From: Egerieenecus sp048201975
GTDB lineage: Bacteria > Bacillota > Clostridia > Christensenellales > Aristaeellaceae
NCBI GenBank assembly: GCA_048201975.1
Contig: DBFBGQ010000160.1
Coordinates: 1-15,185 of the forward strand
Direction: 5' to 3'
Length of the DNA stretch: 15,185 nt
Shown: piece by piece, positions 6,887-15,014 of the stretch
Position numbering within the stretch: the first letter of the stretch is position 1
Layout of the letters: the number at the start of each line of letters is the position of its first letter
Notes under the pieces: generated by a model
Told to the model about the DNA's origin: nothing
Seen by the model: the letters and a program-made list of their open reading frames with translations, nothing else
The model's database searches: none
Position numbers and translations under genes: made by a program

Positions 6887-8665
6887 TTAGGCATGCAATG
6901 CGGAAACCCGCTGCAAATTCACCTGGCGGATCTTGTCGGGATCCGCTTTGAAATTGCGCTGCATGTCCATCAGTCCGTTGATCTCCTGCTGCACGTCCGT
7001 CACCTGGGTGTAGCAGTAACCGCAGCAATAGGGCAAGCGCTGAATGGCCTGCGTGATATCTTCGAAGCGCTTCAGGAACGCTTCCTCCGTATCCACTTTA
7101 TTGCCATAGCCCCATCCCACTTGGCCGTTGTTGTAGGCAATGCCGCCGAATTCGCTGATGATCACCGGCTGGCCGCGATCCTGGAAGCCCTGGGCAAAGG
7201 CGGAACGGCTCAGGTTGTGGTACAGTTTCCCTTCCAGGATATCCTGGCCGTGCTCCAGGTAGCGCGCCAACAGCACGCTCCCCTTCTCCTCATAGTCATG
7301 CAGGGTAATGATATCGGATACCGTATGCTCCCAGCCGTCGTTGACGATCACCGGACGCATGGGATCCATCGCCTTGGTGAGGTGATAGATCGCCTGGGCA
7401 AAATGCTGCTGCGCAGGATCCGTCTTAATCTGCGGCACGCCCCAGGATTCATTCACCGGCGTCCAGGTGATGATGCACGGATGGCTGTAGTTCTGCCGCA
7501 CAATCTCCGCCCATTGCTGCATAAAGCAGGACACGGCCGTATCGTCAAAGGTGTAAGCGGCGGCCATTTCGCTCCAGACCAGCAATCCCTTCACATCGCA
7601 CCAGTACAGGAAGCGCTCGTCCTCGATTTTTTGGTGCTTGCGCACGCCATTGTACCCCAGGCGCTGGATTTTTTCAATGTCCTCGATCAACGCTGCTTCG
7701 CTGGGCGGCGTCAGATGGCTGTCCGGCCAATAGCCCTGATCCAGGATCAGACGCTGATAAAGCGGACTGCCGTTCAGCAATAGATTCCGGCCTTCAATGC
7801 GGATCTCCCGCATACCAAAGTAAGACCAGACCAAGTCCTCTTCTGCCTCCGGGTATTTTAGACGAAGTTCCAAATCGTACAGCTCCGGATGATTGGGCGT
7901 CCAGGTATGCACGGACCATTCATGCTCTTCAACGTTGGCAACGTTCACCTGCGCCTTCACGTGCTTTTCCGTGACCGCCACCGTAACCCCTGCGATGAAG
8001 CTCCCCTGGTACCATACGTTGGCCTCCAGCGTCAGGCCTTTTCCATAGGCGGGCGACTCCACCTGCGCCTCCAGCTTCAGGGAAGAAGAGGCAAGATCGG
8101 GGGTGAGCTTCAGCGCGCTGATGTAGCGCTCCGGCACGCTCTCCAGCCACACGGTTTTCCAGATGCCGGTGGTCTGCACATACCAGCAGCCAAAGTTTTC
8201 CCGCTTCCAGCGCTGCTTGCCCCGAGGTTGACGGGGATCAAGGCTATCCTCTGCCATCACAGCCAGCACGTTTTCGCCCTGGTGCAGCCATGGTGTAATG
8301 TCCAGGGAAAACCGCGCATAACCGCCCGTGTGCTCCCCGGCGCGGATGCCATTGACCCATACGGTGGCATGGTAATCGCACCCTTCCAGGTGCAGCAGTG
8401 TGCGGCGGCCTGTCAAAGGCTGCGCCACCTGCACCGTCCGGCTGTACCACACCCGCGTATGGACGCTCTCATCGCCGATGCCGCTGGCCTTGGTCTCATA
8501 GGTAAAGGGTACCAGAATTTTCTGCTCTCCAGGCACGCCGCGCATCCATCCCTGCGCCACGCCCACGCCGTCGTCGTCGAAGGCAAACTGCCAATACCCG
8601 TTCAGGTTCTCCCAGCTGGCCCGAGCCAGCTGCGGCCGGGGATAATCCGGTTGATAGCCTTTCAT
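6887..8665 (-). CDS. Glycoside hydrolase family 2 enzyme (beta-galactosidase/beta-glucuronidase type)
   Basis: This 592-residue protein has the GH2 order. A sugar-binding jelly-roll domain spans about 8-180 (GYWQFAF, YHATVWVNG, GGYARFSLDIT), an immunoglobulin-like domain about 182-290, and the TIM barrel about 295-580. The acid/base is N405-E406 (PVNESWG) and the nucleophile is E505 (VIISEFGG). There is no signal peptide, so it is probably cytoplasmic and acts on imported oligosaccharides or glycosides. The short length, without the extra C-terminal domains of LacZ, resembles beta-glucuronidase-sized members; substrate specificity cannot be read from this sequence. GGGAGG lies six bases before the ATG. 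It is divergent from an AraC-type regulator, the likely controller, and ends in a strong terminator. Confidence 0.94.
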   Translation of the reverse strand: MKGYQPDYPRPQLARASWENLNGYWQFAFDDDGVGVAQGWMRGVPGEQKILVPFTYETKASGIGDESVHTRVWYSRTVQVAQPLTGRRTLLHLEGCDYHATVWVNGIRAGEHTGGYARFSLDITPWLHQGENVLAVMAEDSLDPRQPRGKQRWKRENFGCWYVQTTGIWKTVWLESVPERYISALKLTPDLASSSLKLEAQVESPAYGKGLTLEANVWYQGSFIAGVTVAVTEKHVKAQVNVANVEEHEWSVHTWTPNHPELYDLELRLKYPEAEEDLVWSYFGMREIRIEGRNLLLNGSPLYQRLILDQGYWPDSHLTPPSEAALIEDIEKIQRLGYNGVRKHQKIEDERFLYWCDVKGLLVWSEMAAAYTFDDTAVSCFMQQWAEIVRQNYSHPCIITWTPVNESWGVPQIKTDPAQQHFAQAIYHLTKAMDPMRPVIVNDGWEHTVSDIITLHDYEEKGSVLLARYLEHGQDILEGKLYHNLSRSAFAQGFQDRGQPVIISEFGGIAYNNGQVGWGYGNKVDTEEAFLKRFEDITQAIQRLPYCCGYCYTQVTDVQQEINGLMDMQRNFKADPDKIRQVNLQRVSALHA

Positions 8666-8689
8666 GCTGCGCCTCCCGTTTGTTTCGCC

Positions 8690-8718
8690 TTGAAATCCTG
8701 TCCTGTACAGGATATAAT
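8690..8718 (+). promoter_or_regulatory. Promoter of the araC-family gene
   Basis: TTGAAA (8690-8695), a 17-base spacer and a perfect TATAAT (8713-8718) lie about 30 bases before the regulator's ribosome site. On the other strand a TATAAT at 8726-8721 is a plausible -10 for GH2, with a weak TTTTGT 17 bases upstream (8749-8744), so the two divergent promoters overlap. Confidence 0.88.
8701..8712. promoter_or_regulatory. Palindromic operator candidate between GH2 and araC-type gene
   Basis: TCCTGTACAGGA is a perfect 12-bp palindrome filling the spacer between -35 and -10 of the regulator promoter, directly beside the GH2 promoter region. A second dyad, ATAAT-GT-ATTAT (8714-8725), adjoins it. 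A protein bound here would block the regulator's promoter and could affect GH2. AraC proteins usually bind direct repeats, so a different dimeric repressor is possible. Confidence 0.5.
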
Positions 8719-8748
8719 GTATTATACGACATTCCAGGAGGGTACAAA

Positions 8749-9609
8749 ATGGGAAATGCAGAACAAAACATGAGTAATCTCGACAACTCCTGTTTTTCCC
8801 TCTACTATGTGGCGCCGCCGGAGACAGCCGCGACGCCCCTGCATATCGACATGGCCGGGGACGAGCAGTGCGCGCCCACCTACCGCGTCTATCGCAGCCC
8901 TGCGGAGATCAGCGTGCTGATCCTGGTGCTGTCCGGCGAAGGACGGCTGGAGCTCCACGGGCGTACGCACACCCTGCGCGGCGGCGACCTGCTGGCGCTG
9001 CCCCAGGGGGAAACCTATGGGTATGAAGCCTCCCGCGCCCAACCCTGGCGCATCCTGTGGTTCAACATGACTGGACCGCTGTTCCCTCACTGGCTAAGCC
9101 AGTACGGCCTGCTGTCCGCGCCGGTCTATCCCCAGGTGCAGCCGGAGATCGTTCAGGCGGTATGGGCTGGCATCAACCTTTGCCGCAGCGGCATGCCCCA
9201 TGATCAGCTCCAGGATGCCCTCTGCGCACAAATCTATAGCACGCTGCTCGCCCTGCGGCGGCAGTTCCACGCCTGTGCCAGGCCCGCGGGTCCCGCCCAG
9301 GAATTGCGCTTCTTCATTGACGAACTGATTACCGCTCAGCCGGACGCAGCCTTTTCCATGGCGGAGGCGGCCGCGCAACTGAACCTATCCCAGCGGCAGC
9401 TGGAGCGCCGCTTCACGGAAGCGTTTCACCGAACCCCATACCGGTACTTTCTGGAGCAGAAGCTTCTGCTGGCCAAGCAATACCTGCGCAACACCCGCCT
9501 CTCCGTCAAGGAGATCAGCCAACGGCTGGGCTTTTGCGATCCCTACTATTTCTCCAACTGCTTTAAGCGCGAGGAGGGAGTCAGCCCCAGAGCCTACCGC
9601 CAGGCATAG
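8749..9609 (+). CDS. AraC-family transcriptional regulator
   Basis: This 286-residue protein has an N-terminal cupin-like sensor domain (about 50-110: VLILVLSGEGRLEL, GGDLLALPQGE, WRILWFN). A C-terminal AraC/XylS double helix-turn-helix spans about 190-284. Its first helix pair is near 203-224 (MAEAAAQLNLSQRQLERRF) and the second near 251-273 (VKEISQRLGFCDPYYFSNCF), closing with the family signature GVSPRAYR. The start at 8749 is chosen because AGGAGGG (8736-8742) lies six bases upstream; the frame extends to 8680, but that part overlaps the promoter. Its divergent position suggests it controls the GH2 gene in response to a sugar, which is inference. Confidence 0.95.
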   Translation: MGNAEQNMSNLDNSCFSLYYVAPPETAATPLHIDMAGDEQCAPTYRVYRSPAEISVLILVLSGEGRLELHGRTHTLRGGDLLALPQGETYGYEASRAQPWRILWFNMTGPLFPHWLSQYGLLSAPVYPQVQPEIVQAVWAGINLCRSGMPHDQLQDALCAQIYSTLLALRRQFHACARPAGPAQELRFFIDELITAQPDAAFSMAEAAAQLNLSQRQLERRFTEAFHRTPYRYFLEQKLLLAKQYLRNTRLSVKEISQRLGFCDPYYFSNCFKREEGVSPRAYRQA

Positions 9610-9714
9610 GCAAAAGCTCCCCGCCCCGGCCCTTTCAACTGCAGGCGCAACGGCAGACTTTGCCCTGTTTTCTGCGTGCCTGCGTTGGATTCGTGACGGC
9701 GCTCGATTTCCTGC
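9610..9714. other. Intergenic region, no clear feature
   Basis: Between the regulator stop and the pfl promoter I see only weak partial hairpins (for example GGCA-GACTT-TGCC near 9650) and no convincing terminator or gene. Confidence 0.6.
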
Positions 9715-9744
9715 TTGACAACCCCCGCCGCTCCCTGCTACAAT
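9715..9744 (+). promoter_or_regulatory. Strong promoter of the pflA-pflB-GH92 operon
   Basis: Perfect TTGACA (9715-9720), an 18-base spacer and TACAAT (9739-9744), with TG one base before the -10 (extended -10). The expected start is near 9751, so the transcript would begin almost exactly at the first stem of the riboswitch. Confidence 0.9.
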
Positions 9745-9751
9745 AGCGTCG

Positions 9752-9820
9752 GATCATATGACTGACGGAACGTGGATGAACCACATGAAGTATGATCGTT
9801 TGCAAGCCGACCGTCTGGGC
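9752..9820 (+). ncRNA. ZTP riboswitch (pfl motif)
   Basis: All elements of the ZTP/ZMP aptamer can be traced. P1 is GATCATA (9752-9758) with TATGATC (9791-9797). The conserved ACTGACGGAA follows at 9761-9770. P2 is GTGG (9772-9775) with CCAC (9781-9784). After a linker, the signature GCCGACCGTCTGGGC (9806-9820) forms the last hairpin, GCC with GGC. Its loop CCGTC (9811-9815) can pair with GACGG (9764-9768), giving the diagnostic pseudoknot. The class senses ZMP/ZTP, which build up when 10-formyl-THF is short. It is known upstream of purine, one-carbon and pyruvate formate-lyase genes, matching the pflA-pflB genes here. Confidence 0.93.
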
Positions 9821-9847
9821 GAAAAAGCCCGGATCGTCGGCTTTTTT
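9805..9847 (+). terminator. Riboswitch-controlled intrinsic terminator (expression platform)
   Basis: AGCCGAC (9805-9811) pairs with GTCGGCT (9836-9842) and GGGC (9817-9820) with GCCC (9827-9830), a stem of about 15 pairs with loop GAAAAA, followed by six T (9842-9847). The 5' half is the same RNA that forms the aptamer's last hairpin and pseudoknot, so the two folds exclude each other. Ligand binding should prevent termination and switch the operon on. Confidence 0.9.
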
Positions 9848-9878
9848 GCCCCCTACGCCAGAAAGGAGCGAACGCGCC

Positions 9879-10607
9879 ATCGAAGGGAGAATCCATTCCC
9901 TGGAAAGCATGGGCCTGGTGGACGGACCAGGCATCCGCGGGGTGGTATTTCTGCAGGGATGCCGCCTGCGCTGCAAGTATTGCCATAACCCGGACACCTG
10001 GGCCGCTTCGGGAGGCGAGCGCGTTACGCCCCAGGCCCTGGTAAGGCAGCTGGAGCGCTTCCGCCCGTATTATGACCGGAGCGGCGGCGGCGTCACCTTT
10101 TCCGGAGGCGAACCGTTGCAGCAGCCTGCATTTCTTATCCAGGCGCTGCGCCTCTGCCAGGAGGCTGGCATCCACACCTGCCTGGACACCGCGGGAGTCG
10201 GCCAGGGAGACTATGAAACCATCCTGCGGTATACTGATCTGGTGCTTTATGACGTGAAGCACTTCACCCCCGAGGGCTACCGGGAACTCACCGGGCAGCC
10301 CATGGAAGAGACCCTGCGCTTTGTGGAAGCGGTGCGCCGTGCCGGCGTGCCCATGTGGGTGCGGCACGTGGTCGTGCCCGGACTTACGGACGGCGACGCG
10401 CACCTGCAGGGGCTTGCGCGCTATGTGCGCACCCTGCCACGGGTGCAGCGGGTGGAGCTGCTGGGCTACCACCTGCTGGGCGTGGAAAAATACCGCGCCC
10501 TGGGCCTGGACTATCCCCTGGAAGGCGTCCCCGCGCTGTCCGAAGCCCGGCGGAGCGCCTGTCAAGAGCAAATGGACGAATACATGAGAGGAGCGCTGTG
10601 CAAATGA
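9879..10607 (+). CDS. pflA: Pyruvate formate-lyase activating enzyme (radical SAM)
   Basis: It installs the glycyl radical on PflB using S-adenosylmethionine and a [4Fe-4S] cluster. The N-terminus (EGRIHSLE, then VDGPGIR) and the cluster motif C28-x3-C32-x2-C35 (GCRLRCKYCHNPDTW) are those of PflA, and the SAM-binding TFSGGEPL follows. Length is 242 residues, close to E. coli PflA. The start is uncertain: family alignment and AAAGGAG (9862-9868) point to ATC at 9879, ten bases on. The in-frame ATG at 9792 lies inside the riboswitch and the TTG at 9846 lacks a ribosome site. The stop overlaps the pflB start (ATGA), so the two are coupled. Expression is gated by the ZTP riboswitch. Confidence 0.95.
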   Translation: MEGRIHSLESMGLVDGPGIRGVVFLQGCRLRCKYCHNPDTWAASGGERVTPQALVRQLERFRPYYDRSGGGVTFSGGEPLQQPAFLIQALRLCQEAGIHTCLDTAGVGQGDYETILRYTDLVLYDVKHFTPEGYRELTGQPMEETLRFVEAVRRAGVPMWVRHVVVPGLTDGDAHLQGLARYVRTLPRVQRVELLGYHLLGVEKYRALGLDYPLEGVPALSEARRSACQEQMDEYMRGALCK

Positions 10608-12847
10608 TGGATCTTGCTGGGAATCCCGCTTGGGAAGGCTTTCATAGCGGCGAATGGCGGCACCTGGTCAACGTGCGCAACTTTATTCAGAAAAACTACA
10701 TCCCCTATGCCGGGGACGAAAGCTTCCTGGCAGGCACCACGGCCCGCACGGAAAAGGTGTGGAACAAGTGCCACGCGCTGATTGTGGAAGAGGTGCAAAA
10801 GGGCATTATCGACGTGGAGACCAATGCCATTTCCGGCATTGACAACTTTGCTCCCGGATACATCGACCGGGAAAACGAGGTCATCGTGGGCCTGCAGACG
10901 GACGCCCCCCTCAAGCGCATCGTCAACCTCTATGGCGGCATGCGCATGGCGCTGTCCTCCCTGAAGCAATACGGCTACACCCTGAACCCGGACATTGAGA
11001 AGCATTTTTCCGCCTACCGGAAAACCCACAACGACGGCGTATTTGACGCCTACCCCGCCCGGGTGCGCGCCGCCCGCAGCGCCGGGCTACTCACCGGCCT
11101 GCCGGACGCCTATGGCCGGGGACGCATCATCGGCGACTATCGCCGGGTGCCCCTGTACGGCGTGGACTATCTGATGGAGGCGAAAAAGGCGGATCTGGAG
11201 CGCCTGGATGGCCCCATGACCGACGAGCTGATCCGCCTCCGGGAGGAGGTCAGCGAGCAGATTCGCGCCCTGGAAAAAATGAAGCGCATGGCCGCCAGCT
11301 ACGGCCTGGATATCTCCCGCCCCGCCGCCAACGCGCAGGAGGCGGTGCAGTGGCTCTACATGGGCTATCTGGCGGGCATCAAGGAAAACAATGGCGCCGC
11401 CACCTCCCTGGGCCGCACCTCCACCTTCCTGGACATCTACATCCAGCGGGACATGGATCGCGGTCTACTGGACGAGCAGGGCGCACAGGAGCTCATTGAT
11501 CAGTTCGTCATCAAGCTGCGCCTGGTGCGGCACCTGCGCACCCCCGAGTACAACGAGCTTTTCGGCGGCGATCCCACCTGGGTCACCGAATCCATCGGCG
11601 GCATGGGCGTGGACGGGCGCACCATGGTCACCCGCACCTCCTTCCGCTTCCTGCATTGCCTGCGAAACCTGGGCACCGCCCCCGAGCCCAACCTCACCGT
11701 GCTGTGGAGCCGGGACCTGCCGGAAAACTTCAAGCGCTACTGCGCCAGGATGAGCATCGCCACCGACTCCATCCAATATGAAAATGACGACATCATGCGC
11801 CCCATCTACGGGGACGACTACGGCATCGCCTGCTGCGTTTCCGCCATGACCATCGGCAAGCAGATGCAGTTCTTCGGCGCCCGGGCCAACCTGGCCAAGA
11901 GCCTGCTCTATGCCATCAACGCCGGTGTGGACGAGATCAAGGGCACCCAGGTGATCCCGGAGATTCCTCCGCTGGAGGGGGAATACCTGGACTACCCCAC
12001 GGTGCTGGGCAACTACAAAAAGGTGCTCAGCTATGTGGCGGGGCTGTATGTGGACGCCATCAACATCATTCACTACATGCACGACAAATACGCCTACGAG
12101 GCCAGCCAAATGGCCCTGCACGACACGGAGGTGGAACGCCTGACCGCCTTTGGGGTGGCGGGGCTCTCGGTGGCGGCGGACTCGCTCTCCGCCATCAAGT
12201 TTGCCAAGGTGCGCCCCGTACGCAACGAAGCGGGGATTGCCGTGGACTTCGTCATCGAGGGCGACTTCCCCAAGTATGGCAATGACAACGACCTGGTGGA
12301 TGATATTGCCGTGGAGCTGGTGAGCTACTTCTCCGCAGAGCTCAAGAAGCACGACATCTACCGCCGGGGCATCCATACCCTGTCGGCGCTGACCATCACC
12401 AGCAACGTGATGTACGGCAAAAAAACCGGCTCCACCCCCGACGGACGAAAGCGCGGAGAACCCCTGGCGCCCGGCGCCAATCCCATGCACGGCCGGGATA
12501 TCCGCGGAGCGCTGGCCTCTCTGAACTCCGTGGCCAAGATTCCCTACCGCAACATTTGCCAGGACGGCATCTCCAACACCTTCTCCATTGTCCCCGCCGC
12601 TCTGGGCCGGGACGAGGAGCAGCGCACGGAAAACCTGGTGGCCATTCTGGACGGCTACTTTGCCCAGAGCGCCCATCACCTGAACGTCAACGTGCTCAGC
12701 CGGGAGGTGCTCATGGACGCCATGGAGCATCCGGAGCAGTACCCCACCCTGACCATCCGCGTCTCCGGCTACGCGGTGAACTTCAGCCGCCTCTCCCGGG
12801 AGCAGCAGCTGGAAGTCATCAAGCGCACCTTCCATGAATCCATGTAA
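10604..12847 (+). CDS. pflB: Pyruvate formate-lyase (formate C-acetyltransferase)
   Basis: This 747-residue glycyl radical enzyme (E. coli PflB is about 760) splits pyruvate with coenzyme A into acetyl-CoA and formate under anaerobic conditions. The catalytic cysteine pair is C410-C411 (GIACCVSAM) and the glycyl radical site is G722 (IRVSGYAVNF). These place it in true PFL rather than the glycerol, choline or hydroxyproline lyase branches. Conserved stretches include GIDNFAPGYIDRENEVIVGLQTD in two parts and TPDGRKRGEPLAPGANP. The ATG at 10604 overlaps the pflA stop; AGAGGAG (10587-10593) lies ten bases upstream. Formate made here can feed 10-formyl-THF for purine synthesis, which explains ZTP control. 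Confidence 0.98.
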   Translation: MMDLAGNPAWEGFHSGEWRHLVNVRNFIQKNYIPYAGDESFLAGTTARTEKVWNKCHALIVEEVQKGIIDVETNAISGIDNFAPGYIDRENEVIVGLQTDAPLKRIVNLYGGMRMALSSLKQYGYTLNPDIEKHFSAYRKTHNDGVFDAYPARVRAARSAGLLTGLPDAYGRGRIIGDYRRVPLYGVDYLMEAKKADLERLDGPMTDELIRLREEVSEQIRALEKMKRMAASYGLDISRPAANAQEAVQWLYMGYLAGIKENNGAATSLGRTSTFLDIYIQRDMDRGLLDEQGAQELIDQFVIKLRLVRHLRTPEYNELFGGDPTWVTESIGGMGVDGRTMVTRTSFRFLHCLRNLGTAPEPNLTVLWSRDLPENFKRYCARMSIATDSIQYENDDIMRPIYGDDYGIACCVSAMTIGKQMQFFGARANLAKSLLYAINAGVDEIKGTQVIPEIPPLEGEYLDYPTVLGNYKKVLSYVAGLYVDAINIIHYMHDKYAYEASQMALHDTEVERLTAFGVAGLSVAADSLSAIKFAKVRPVRNEAGIAVDFVIEGDFPKYGNDNDLVDDIAVELVSYFSAELKKHDIYRRGIHTLSALTITSNVMYGKKTGSTPDGRKRGEPLAPGANPMHGRDIRGALASLNSVAKIPYRNICQDGISNTFSIVPAALGRDEEQRTENLVAILDGYFAQSAHHLNVNVLSREVLMDAMEHPEQYPTLTIRVSGYAVNFSRLSREQQLEVIKRTFHESM

Positions 12848-12861
12848 GGAGGACCGCCGCC

Positions 12862-15006
12862 ATGGAAACCGCGCCCTTTGAAGCGGCCGATCCCTTCTGG
12901 GGAAACAGCGAAAGCAGCCTGCCCCCGCCTAAGGGCCTGGCTGAAAAATGGTACAAGCTCAAGGCACAAACAGGCAACACCCATCCCGGCCCCTGCCTGC
13001 CCTTTGGCATGGTGTCCGCGGTTCCCTACTCAGGGGCCTATCCCACGGGATACGGCGTCTATGGGCCCAACAGCTACGGGCATCCCGACGTCTATCTGCC
13101 GGAAAAGTGCTGCAAGGGATTCACCCATTTTCAGGTCAGCGGCACCGGCGCCATCCTGAAATACTACCAGTTTTTCCGGGTGGTTCCCCTGGGCGCCCAG
13201 GGCATGGCGGGTCTGGACACGCTGTATCCCCTGCGGGAAGAGCGGGCCGTCCCCGGGGCCTACGAAGCGCTGCTGGGGGACAGCGGCATCCGCGCGGCGC
13301 TGGCCGCCGGCCCCAAGGGTATATGGCACCGGTACGCCTTCGATCACGGGGAACCCGCCGTAGCCGTGGACCTGCTCCAATGCGGCCTGGCCATGAAGGA
13401 TCATGACCCCAGCCGCATCCTGGAGGCCAGCGTTACCCCCCGCGGCCCCGGCTGTTACGACGCCTACATATTGTATGACCTGCCCTTGTACGCCTGCATC
13501 CGTTTCAGCGACCCCGAGGCACAGTGCCAGCTGCTATTGGACGGCCAGCCGCGAAGTGCCGCGGTTCTGCCCGACGCCTTCGGGCATACGCTCCGCCTGC
13601 TGTGCCGTGGCGTCTTGGGCCGGCCCCTGAACGTGCAGCTGGCCTTCTCCCTGCGCAGCGCCCAGCAGGCCTATGAAAACCTGCTGGCGGAGCCCCCTTC
13701 CCTGGAGGAGGCGCGGCGCAGGGCCGCCTTGGCCTGGCAAAGCTGCCTGGGCGCCATTCAAACCCGGACCCAGGACCAGCGGCTGCGGGGCATCTTCTAC
13801 TCCGCGCTGTACCATAGCTGCGTCAAGCCTGCAAACTTTCGGGGAGAAAGCCCCTTCTGGCAGCTGCGCCCGGATTGCTATCTGGACTTCGCCACCCTGT
13901 GGGATCAGTACAAAACGCAGTTGCCCCTGGTCTTTACCCTGTACCCGGAGGCGGCGTCCGGCATGGTGAACGCGCTGATCAACTTTGGGGAATGCCAGGG
14001 GGAGTTCCCCAACACCATACTCATGTCCCCGGCGTCGTCCCTGGAATCCCAGCAGGCCCTATCCCTGGCGGTATACGCCATCGTGGACGCCTATTGGCGC
14101 GGCACGCCGGGCGTGGACTGGGACCGGGCGCTTCGGGTCATGGACCAGGACCTGACGGCAAAGGCCCGGCGCATGCCCCGGGTGGGGCGCATCACCCATT
14201 ACCTGGACTATGGCGAGGCCTGCCTTTCCGCCGCGGCCATGGCGGAGGACCTGGGCCGCAGCGCGCTGGCGGAGCGCTTCCGCGGGTTCTCCCGCTGGGA
14301 AGCCGCCGCCTACGACCCCGTCACCGGCCTATTGCGGGATGGGGAATACTACGAAGGGCATGTGAAGACCTACAGCTTCCGGCTGATGCACCGCATGGGT
14401 GAGCGCATGGCGCGCTATCCCAGCCGGGAAGCGCTGCTGGCCGACCTGGACGCATTTTTCGGCTTCACCTCCGGCCCCGCACCGCAGGATTTCGACGGCC
14501 TGTCCGGCAGTGAAAACGAATGGCGAGCCAACCACTACCAGCGCTTTGAAGCCCTGAACAACGAGCCGGACATGGAGACGCCCTTCTTCTACGTGTACCT
14601 GAACCAGCACCACAAGACGGCCCGCATCCTCCACGACGTGTTCCGGTACATGTTTGCTCCGGGTCCCGGCGGACTGCCCGGAAACAACGATTCCGGCGGA
14701 TTGAGCTCCTGGTATGTGTGGAACGCCATGGGCCTGTTCCCCGTGACGGGACAAAACCTGATGCTTCTGGGAACCCCCGCCCTGGAAAGCTGCGAACTTC
14801 ATCTGGCCAACGGCCGCGTTTTCCGGGTGGAGACGCAGGGCCATGGCGGTCAGCGGATCTACATCCGCCGGGCGCTGCTCGACGGGCGGCCGTTACCCCG
14901 CAGGTGGCTCACCGTACGGGAGTTCATGGCCGGAGGCACGCTGACCCTGGAAATGTCCGATCAGGAACAGCCTGCGGAGGCGTTGCAGCTTCCCCCCGGC
15001 GCTTGA
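12862..15006 (+). CDS. Glycoside hydrolase family 92 (alpha-mannosidase-like)
   Basis: This 714-residue protein fits the two-domain GH92 fold: an N-terminal beta-sandwich (about 30-270) and an (alpha/alpha)6 barrel (about 290-690). GH92 enzymes are calcium-dependent exo-alpha-mannosidases. Family marks are E498 (GEYYEGH), FEALNNEPDMETPF, and GLPGNNDSGGLSSWYVWNAMG near 605-625. The usual GNDD is GNND here, so the first Asp is N609 and D610 is kept; activity should not be assumed. There is no signal peptide, so it is predicted cytoplasmic, unlike many secreted GH92 enzymes. GGAGG starts right after the pflB stop and the ATG follows nine bases later, so it is the third gene of the riboswitch operon. 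Confidence 0.9.
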   Translation: METAPFEAADPFWGNSESSLPPPKGLAEKWYKLKAQTGNTHPGPCLPFGMVSAVPYSGAYPTGYGVYGPNSYGHPDVYLPEKCCKGFTHFQVSGTGAILKYYQFFRVVPLGAQGMAGLDTLYPLREERAVPGAYEALLGDSGIRAALAAGPKGIWHRYAFDHGEPAVAVDLLQCGLAMKDHDPSRILEASVTPRGPGCYDAYILYDLPLYACIRFSDPEAQCQLLLDGQPRSAAVLPDAFGHTLRLLCRGVLGRPLNVQLAFSLRSAQQAYENLLAEPPSLEEARRRAALAWQSCLGAIQTRTQDQRLRGIFYSALYHSCVKPANFRGESPFWQLRPDCYLDFATLWDQYKTQLPLVFTLYPEAASGMVNALINFGECQGEFPNTILMSPASSLESQQALSLAVYAIVDAYWRGTPGVDWDRALRVMDQDLTAKARRMPRVGRITHYLDYGEACLSAAAMAEDLGRSALAERFRGFSRWEAAAYDPVTGLLRDGEYYEGHVKTYSFRLMHRMGERMARYPSREALLADLDAFFGFTSGPAPQDFDGLSGSENEWRANHYQRFEALNNEPDMETPFFYVYLNQHHKTARILHDVFRYMFAPGPGGLPGNNDSGGLSSWYVWNAMGLFPVTGQNLMLLGTPALESCELHLANGRVFRVETQGHGGQRIYIRRALLDGRPLPRRWLTVREFMAGGTLTLEMSDQEQPAEALQLPPGA

Positions 15007-15014
15007 GAACATGC

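Noticed and set aside
6893..8773. Two plus-strand frames of about 295 residues opposite the GH2 gene
   Set aside because: GC-rich antisense frames without ribosome sites or recognisable domains; the minus strand carries the complete GH2 catalytic motifs.
11465..12835. 456-residue minus-strand frame
   Set aside because: Antisense shadow of pflB, whose cysteine pair and glycyl radical motif fix the plus strand as coding.
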